Shown here piece after piece: positions 58,150 to 64,000 of a stretch of 64,000 bases of DNA. The stretch is from Cubamyces lactineus (lineage: Eukaryota; Basidiomycota; Agaricomycetes; Polyporales; Polyporaceae): positions 682,001-746,000 of the forward strand of contig JACDTU010000007.1 in NCBI GenBank assembly GCA_022376465.1. Reading direction: 5' to 3'. Position 1 is the first letter of the stretch. Each line of letters opens with the position of its first letter. The notes under the pieces were generated by a model. That model worked only from the letters and a program-made list of their open reading frames with translations, made no database searches and was not told the DNA's origin. Made by a program: the position numbers and the translations under genes.

Positions 58150-58421
58150 ACTCTGATGTCCCCCACAATATCCTACGCCGTGACAATATAGTAATAGGGC
58201 TCGGACTTGCTCGGCGGACCAACAGCCGCCTACAGCGCCCGATATGGACAGCGGCTTTCCGGTCCGGCAAGTATCACAGACTTTCCACTGAGTGATCGGC
58301 ACATGTACTCACCGATACCCGCACAGTCCGACCTACCCGGCCACAGTTGTGCGATCGCCTCTTGCCCTCGCGCAGGATACGTTCATCAGCAAATTTTGTA
58401 AAGCACTGCCTAACGGAATGC

Positions 58422-58456
58422 AAGGAAATGCAATCCCGGAATTCGTTGCATTCCTT
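58422..58456. repeat. Imperfect inverted repeat
   Basis: Arms aaggaaatgcaa and ttgcattcctt around a 12-base centre containing tcccggaattcg. One base of the left arm is unpaired. Confidence 0.5.
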
Positions 58457-59138
58457 ACCTGGGAAGCGCCGGTTATGCATTGCCTGTCATAGGAGAGAGG
58501 CATGTATGACAGTTCCTCGCCGCGCGCCACCTACCATAACCTTGCCCAACCTTCCTTTGCCTCGCAAGGCGGCGGGCTGCCTTCCCGGCCATGTAGGGTG
58601 AGGATTTCAATGTCGGGCAAAGGACTGCATGCGCCGGTGATAGTTTGGCATGCGAGGGCGTAGGGATTGCATACCGAATGCACCCCGTAGGCTGAGAACT
58701 CACTTCCATAGCCTAATACATACCAGGGCCGGTTAGTTCTATGCAAACTATTCAACATGCAGTGCATTGAATCACATCGGGCGGGACTAATGATTGAATT
58801 CTTATAGAGTATTGATACATGATATTATGCGTACAATAAGCGAGCTATAGTGCACATAATCTGAAGCTCACCAGTATAATCAACAATAACCCACGTCCGT
58901 GATGTTGCTTACCTCTTATCAGTTTGGTTGGCAGCCGCGACAACAGGCCTCAAGCTGCGAGGTATTTTGCAGCACCACGCACTCACCTTGACGGTGGGGT
59001 ACCACATCAGCCCATCCATGTCCGCCTCGCGCGCCGCGACGATCACATTGAACACCCCCACGGGGTCGCCGACATACTGCTGCACCTAGAGCCGGTCGCC
59101 ACGGTTGTCGTGCTCACCAATTCGAGTCATGGTACACG

Positions 59139-59240
59139 TGTATATATGCACTCACCTGTGCTTGTATGCATGCATATATGCATATATGCGCTTACCTGTG
59201 CTTATATGCGCGCATATATGCACTCACCTATTGTTGTATG
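59139..59240. repeat. ATATGC / ACCTGTGCTT interspersed tandem array
   Basis: Recurring tatatgcactcacctgtgct-like units: cactcacctgtgctt, cttacctgtgctt and cactcacct alternate with atatgc and gcgcatat words over about 100 bases. Confidence 0.7.
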
Positions 59241-60077
59241 CACCCATCTGATACCTTCAACCACCGCGTACGAACTTGGTGCTGTTGGTGGCACACGCTG
59301 GGGGGCCGCGTCGGTGGGCGCGTGCAAGACCAATGGTGAACAGCTAAGTCTGAGGACAATGGGAAAGAGGTCGGCGTGGAGAGGAAAAGAGTTGTGAATG
59401 GGTTCGCGAGTTGCGACATGCCCATTAAGTAGTGACGCGCAGATGCGCGGTCCGAGCTCACAGCTATGACGTCAAACAGGTATCATTATTCGGGACGCGT
59501 ACTTGACATGAGTAAGATGACATTCCGGTGCTTTGATACAGGGTTAAATTGCAATGCAAAACCTACCTTTTACCTGAGAAGGGTTAATATGGCAACACCT
59601 TCCATGACAATGGAAATGATCGCCAAATTACGCCCGGCCTGACGAATCCTGGCAAGAAATCGCCCAGCGTGGCGAACGCGCGGCAGATGTTCGCCCTGCC
59701 AGGCGAATCGGTGTTATTCAAGGCAAGGAAAGGCCAGCGCTTCCCCGGCCTGTCCGGGAATGCTATCCTTGCCCGGCGCTACCTTGCCAGGCAGAGCTTT
59801 ATAAAATTTGCTGATGTTGATGAGAGCATCCACCGCCACACAGTGAGGTCATATGCCGTGGACGCTGATATCTTCAGTGTCAACGCGTACATCAAGACAG
59901 TGCATTCCTAGGCCTACTGCGTATCTCCGGTCGATTTCTTCAACCTCGCGCTTTAATTCGAGATATCGCGGCCACCAAAATATAACCTCTTTCAGAAAGT
60001 ACAGCAATCTAGGTGCTTCGAACTCAGGCAGTACCGTCACCAAGAGTAACCAGCCCCCAGAGACAGAGCCTAGCGCC

Positions 60078-61187
60078 ATGAGCCCTACCGCGACAGTGGC
60101 AGCTTCTAGTGCCAATGGACAAGTGACGAAGCGGACTACCTCGGACCTACTTCAAGCATCGGACGATGTGCATCCCACGTGAGCGAAAATGTTCATAGAT
60201 GTCGCATCATACTCATGGCCTTAATTAACCCCACAGACTCATCATAATCTTTGGGTGGCGTATGTCTTTCAACCGTCCAATGGCACGCCCTTGCACATCG
60301 ACTGGACAAGACTGACTTCATCGCTGTAGTTGGTGCAAAGGCGCCTACCCTACGGAAGTACTCCGACTCTTACCGCAAGTTGTATCCGTCGAGTGCTCAG
60401 ATGGTCGTCAACTCGGATCCCCTTCGGTTCTGGAAGCTGGCCTTTGTCCGGGTGAGTACTGTATACTGACCTCCGACTCAAGTAATGCTTGTACGGGTGC
60501 GTTCTCTAAGATCATCATATAGGAACGTGCTCTCCAGCCCGTTGTTAGAGACCTTGAAGGTCACATCTCCCAGACACAAGACGGCCGTCCACCCCGTATA
60601 CTACTGCATGTAATGTCGAACGGTTGGTGGTTCAGCTACCCTCTCACATCCTTGCCCCTCACGTACTTCGTAGGTGGTGTATGCTCCCTTGTGGACTTGG
60701 CGTCGGCAATCCGTAGACGCGACGCGGCCTGCGAGCACCGGATGGCACCAAATGCGCCATTGTCTTCGACTCCGCGCCCGCTCCTGTCACCTTCTCCATC
60801 ATGAATCGCGCGTTTACCGCCGGTATTCGCAGCCGTATCATGAGGTACCTCATGATGGCCTTCGTCTCCTCTACATACATCTTCATAGCCATCGTCGGGA
60901 TTCTGTTCCGCGTTCCGCGGCCCATGCAGCGCGAGATGGCAGCTCTCAACGACCCTGGACTATTTCCTTGGACGTCGACGCGCACTCCGCGGATGTATCT
61001 CTATTCTTCCGGCGACCAAGTTGTGCCTGCGCCTGGAGTCGAAGAACACGCTGCGAAGGCAAGGGCGGCTGGGTTCCCGGTACGCATGGTGCACTTCGAT
61101 CGCAGCGCGCACGTCGCACATGCCCGCGACGATCCGGAGAAGTACTGGGGATCTATCAAGACGTTCTGGGAAGAGGTAACTAGTTGA
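60078..61187 (+). pseudogene. TMEM53/DUF829-like protein, copy 2 (frameshifted)
   Basis: Tandem paralogue with all four intron positions conserved: exons 60078-60178, 60237-60259, 60330-60451, 60523-60622 and 60674-61187. Conserved blocks include NGQVTKRT, LGAKAPTLRKYSDSYRKLYP, PRILLHVMSNG, GVCSLVDLASAIRRR, TPRMYLYSSGDQVVPAPGVE and DPEKYWGS. In the last exon the word gacgc is present twice in a row (60716-60725), a 5-nt gain relative to copy 1. The frame shifts after AIRRR and stops at 60804. Downstream sequence is still conserved in the other frame, so the break is recent or an assembly error. Without it the exons would sum to a multiple of three (284 residues). If the break is real, the DSxP site and the late Asp/His are lost. 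Confidence 0.8.
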
Positions 61188-61677
61188 CTGGTGTCGAGTT
61201 GTTACGGTGTTTCGGGATAGATGCACGGCGCATCGGGGCAGGCTAATCTTTGTAACCTTGTTCTCCATGGGCGACAGCCCCGCCGTACTATCTGACAACC
61301 TCAGTCGTCTACACGAGATTCTCACATTATCGATTAGCGAAGTACAATATGAGGCGGAGTGCACAGGCATTGCATATGAGAAAACACGGCGAAGCAGAAC
61401 AGGGCGGTAGAGCGGAACTGGGCAACATTGTGAAGAGAACAAAACAGAGGATGAACGCTGAATGAAATCCGTAACAACTCGTCGATAGCGAGGATAACCT
61501 GATGTACAATACGTCTGATAGCATGTCGAGATGAGCCGTGGAATATATCTTCGTCGTAGTCGTGAGACAGCCCAGGCGACATGATGCATGTGAATCCTGG
61601 TGGCGTCGCGTCTGCGCATGAGACGTTAGCCACAATGCCCAGATAAATGACGGTGAGTTATACACACAACCGTCCGG
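61188..61677. other. Convergent intergenic region
   Basis: About 490 bases between DUF829 copy 2 (+) and HMG factor B (-). No feature recognised. Confidence 0.4.
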
Positions 61678-62595
61678 TCACATCTGTGCCTGTCCTCCGT
61701 TCTCAACCCACTGGTACGCAGACCTTGGGTCCGGCATTTGGAACTCGGTAGGCAGGGACAAAGGCGGTCCAATAGAGAGGCCCTCCAGCGGCGAGAGCAA
61801 CGGGTCGATGTTCTCCGGCCACACCGCGGGCTGTACTTCATCAGGAGAGGGCTGTAAGGAAGAGCGCGGTGTGAGCAATCGTCCATAAGCGATGCGATCA
61901 GACACACTCACCATTGGGTAGAAAGACTGAGGACCTATGCCGCACCCTTGAGCAACAGCTTGCATAAAGGGCGGCATAGGTGGTACAATGCCCGTACCCC
62001 ACCACGAGATGGGGAAGCCGGAGTTGGCGTTGGGGTAGGAAGGTGCTGCACAGTACGTATTTGAAGGTGCTGCCGAAGCCATGAAGAGCCCCTGCATGGC
62101 ACTGTAAGGGACAAGAGGCACGAAATCATTGTTGGGGACCGGCATGGAGGAGATGGGTGTGTGTGGCAAAGAGTTCTCTGAGTCGGTCGACGCAGTTGAA
62201 GACATGGAATCCTGGCGTTTGACGCGCTTCGGCGCTGCGCGTTGTTTGCGTCGCTGAGCATTCCTTGCAGCGTACGCCGCTTCGCGCTCCTTAGCCTTCT
62301 CGGCCTTCGTCCGAGGGTGGTACTTGTACCCTGGGTATTTCGCGGCGTGTGCGGCCTTCTCTTCCTCAGCTTGCTTTTCGAAGAGACTGGTAACCTCTAT
62401 GGGTTCCTGTCTCCAGAGTTTTCCGATGATCTTCGACGCCTCGCCCATCATGAGCGCAGGGCGACCTGCGGCCTCCCGCAGGCCCTGTAGCTCTTGCAGC
62501 TTGAATGAACGGTAGATGAGGAAGGAGTTCCGAGGCCTGGGTGGTTTAGTCGTGGTCTGAGTGACGGCCGACTCCAAGATGAGGGATGACTCCAT
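61678..62595 (-). CDS. HMG-box transcription factor B (MATA_HMG type)
   Basis: Start MESSLILESAVTQTTTKPPR at 62595; 305 residues if read straight through, 285 if the in-frame GTGAGT...CTTACAG intron at 61852-61911 is spliced. The HMG box is at about residues 16-95: KPPRPRNSFLIYRSFKLQEL, GEASKIIGKLWRQEPIEVTS and HAAKYPGYKYHPRTKAEKAK. The RPRNSFLIYR start and YPGYKYHPR end are diagnostic of the sequence-specific fungal class. A basic region ERKQRAAPKRVKRQDS-like follows (nuclear signal), then a Pro/Ser/Met-rich tail with SLPHTPISSMPVP and IDPLLSPLEGLSIGPPLSLP, probably a transactivation region. It shares the box layout with factor A 13 kb away, but the tails are unrelated. A longer start at 62787 adds a hydrophobic leader and is rejected. 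Confidence 0.86.
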   Translation of the reverse strand: MESSLILESAVTQTTTKPPRPRNSFLIYRSFKLQELQGLREAAGRPALMMGEASKIIGKLWRQEPIEVTSLFEKQAEEEKAAHAAKYPGYKYHPRTKAEKAKEREAAYAARNAQRRKQRAAPKRVKRQDSMSSTASTDSENSLPHTPISSMPVPNNDFVPLVPYSAMQGLFMASAAPSNTYCAAPSYPNANSGFPISWWGTGIVPPMPPFMQAVAQGCGIGPQSFYPMVSVSDRIAYGRLLTPRSSLQPSPDEVQPAVWPENIDPLLSPLEGLSIGPPLSLPTEFQMPDPRSAYQWVENGGQAQM

Positions 62596-64000
62596 TGAGT
62601 ACGTTAGGAGAGGTGAGTGATGGAAACGCAAAAGGTGGAAAGGGTGAGCTGAGGCTAAGGGAGCAGCGGAACAACAGATCCAAAGGAGCAGTAGGAGGAG
62701 GAGAGGGGGTACGAGGTGGGTATTGCAGGTATTATAAGCTATGCGAGCGGGTCCATCGACATCGTTTTCCATGTCCGACTTGGCCACAATACGGGCTCGG
62801 CCACAGCCTAGTCGACGCTTTGCCTCTCCATGGCTTCTCCACTCCTTTGTCCCCGAATACGTGCTGCAGCTTCATCATGGCTTGATGTTCTCGGAGTCCA
62901 AGAGTTTGAGCGCGTAGCACAGCATAGAGCAATCCACCACTTCACAGTGACAGTGGAGAGGGTAGAAGTACAAAAGGGCTCAGCCGTGGTCTGGCTAGGG
63001 CCGTTCGTAGAATGCTTATCGAGATTCAGCGCTCGGTTGCGAATTCCCCGGCTTCTCCCCTGCTAAGCGCCTTGAGGTCTCTCCTTCGCTCCTTCGCGCG
63101 AGCCTACACAGTCCCTACGCTGGCACGCAGTTGCCTTGCATTCGAGTAAACCGGTATGATCAGCTATTGAGTTATGCAACCAAAGCAACTAACAATTGGC
63201 AGCTGCAACAGCGCACTGTCTCATGTACCCACGCTTGGTTGCAATTCTGACTCCAAGTTCAGACGCCCACTAGTTTTCCTCCAAGTTCCTTCTTTACTAA
63301 CGACAGTGGTCGTCGTTGTTAGTGAGCCATCTTTTCCCAATTTTGAAAGCGCATATATGTTACCAGCCAAAGAAAAAATTGTCAATCTTCTGCAAGTTCC
63401 AACGCGGCTCTTATGTGATAGCACTGCCGCCGACCTCGGGGCGCAGCTTGCATAGCCATGGCCTGCAAGCCCAAGCGTTAAGGTCCGAGTCAAAGCTCCT
63501 GTACAAAGGAGTAAGTCGTGTGACGTTCTAGGAAGGTGAGCCGGATCAGTTAGCAACTTGGAAAGCCCGGCAACGTCACACAGCAGAGTTCCCTTCGACC
63601 TTTCCCCCAATGTAGGGTGCTGCGGTCCCCTGAATCGCGTATTTTGGAGGTCTGTGCACGACTAGTACGAGGTATAACCCAAGGAGTGCTTTTTCTGTGA
63701 TTTACCTTTTTGTAGGACTATTATGGCCTAGGAGGAACCGACAGATCGGGCAGTCCTCTGTATGCTGAACCCCGACGCCAAATGCCATAAACAGCCTGAG
63801 GTACTGCTGAGGCTACGGCAACCCACCCATCATGGCCGTCGATGCGGAGAATTGTTTGCGGGCGGTACTAAACGTGGTTAGCCACATTACTCAGGAGACT
63901 GGCCGAGGGCTGGGGCCATCGGTGGACCATGGGAGGTCGGGCGGACGCTCTAAGGACACCGTCGGCTTGCCTCGTGTTGAGTTGCCGGAACATACCCTTG
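62596..64000. other. Unassigned right edge
   Basis: About 1.4 kb. The first 300 bases should hold the promoter of HMG factor B. From 63100 to 64000 no frame over 129 codons and no family features were seen. The composition becomes even and word-rich (gaggaaccgac, ggctggggccatcggtgg) without coding periodicity, which could be a non-coding RNA, a decayed element or the edge of a gene that continues outside the window. Confidence 0.35.

Larger units (their letters stand above)
58150..60077. other. Spacer between DUF829 copies with decayed repeats
   Basis: About 1.9 kb with no credible gene. It holds an imperfect inverted repeat (58422-58456), an ATATGC-rich array (59139-59240), and a stretch at 59560-59800 with recurrent cttgcc/ggcaagg and gcccggcctg-like words similar to those near 58550-58600. 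This looks like degraded repetitive DNA, but no terminal repeats or transposase could be defined. Confidence 0.4.

Noticed and set aside
60078..61187. Copy 2 of DUF829 as a functional gene through an extra intron spanning the frameshift
   Set aside because: No GT-AG pair around 60700-60760 restores the frame while keeping the conserved residues on both sides.
48145..62595. Mating-type locus based on the two HMG genes
   Set aside because: Agaricomycete mating loci carry homeodomain pairs or pheromone receptor/precursor genes; none was seen, nor a mitochondrial intermediate peptidase neighbour.
1..64000. CRISPR, prophage, operon or bacterial-type defence system
   Set aside because: The DNA is spliced fungal nuclear sequence; no such structures were found.

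Overview
The window reads as nuclear DNA of a filamentous basidiomycete, most likely an Agaricomycete (polypore/mushroom lineage). Genes are dense and cut by many short (about 50-60 nt) GT-AG introns. Intergenic DNA carries pyrimidine-rich promoter tracts. There is a fungus-specific DASH kinetochore subunit, an ATP-type PEP carboxykinase, and low-complexity Ser/Pro-rich proteins of the kind common in mushrooms. The genus cannot be named from the sequence alone. All gene models were spliced by eye. Exon edges are firm where quoted and approximate elsewhere.

Layout. 0.6-3.2 kb: a tandem pair of metallo-beta-lactamase-fold hydrolases (+). 5.1-7.4 kb: a FAM72-type zinc protein with a large low-complexity insertion (+). 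7.4-9.6 kb: gene-free, CT-rich. 9.6-10.8 kb: unknown multi-exon protein (-). 12.1-16.7 kb: Mediator subunit MED14 (-). 17.5-18.6 kb: Ser/Pro-rich orphan (-). 19.8-24.5 kb: large repeat-bearing protein with one C-terminal membrane segment (-), divergent from the SCY1-like pseudokinase at 24.7-28.1 kb (+). 29.8-31.9 kb: PEP carboxykinase (+). 32.4 kb: an intron-containing tRNA-Arg (-). 32.7-33.8 kb: palmitoyl-protein thioesterase (+). 34.2-34.7 kb: a GST fragment (+). 35.0-39.2 kb: M1 aminopeptidase (-). 40.1-40.6 kb: DAD2 (+). 41.4-42.3 kb: glycine-rich RRM protein (-). 43.1-47.3 kb: HMT1/ABCB6-like ABC transporter (-). 48.1-48.9 kb: HMG-box factor (-). 50.1-53.4 kb: MCM2 (-), divergent from an 873-residue orphan at 53.7-56.4 kb (+). 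57.0-58.1 and 60.1-61.2 kb: tandem TMEM53/DUF829 copies, the second frameshifted (+). 61.7-62.6 kb: a second HMG-box factor (-). The rest to 64 kb is unassigned.

The genes do not form one pathway. Most are housekeeping: transcription (MED14), DNA replication (MCM2), chromosome segregation (DAD2), trafficking and tRNA biology (SCY1-like), gluconeogenesis (PCK1), lysosomal/vacuolar lipoprotein turnover (PPT1) and metal/peptide transport (HMT1). The accessory signal lies in local duplications (MBL pair, DUF829 pair), decaying copies (GST fragment, DUF829 copy 2), two HMG-box regulators 13 kb apart, and lineage-specific proteins with unexplained internal repeats. I found no CRISPR array, complete transposon, biosynthetic cluster or classical mating-type locus (no homeodomain pair, pheromone receptor or pheromone precursor).
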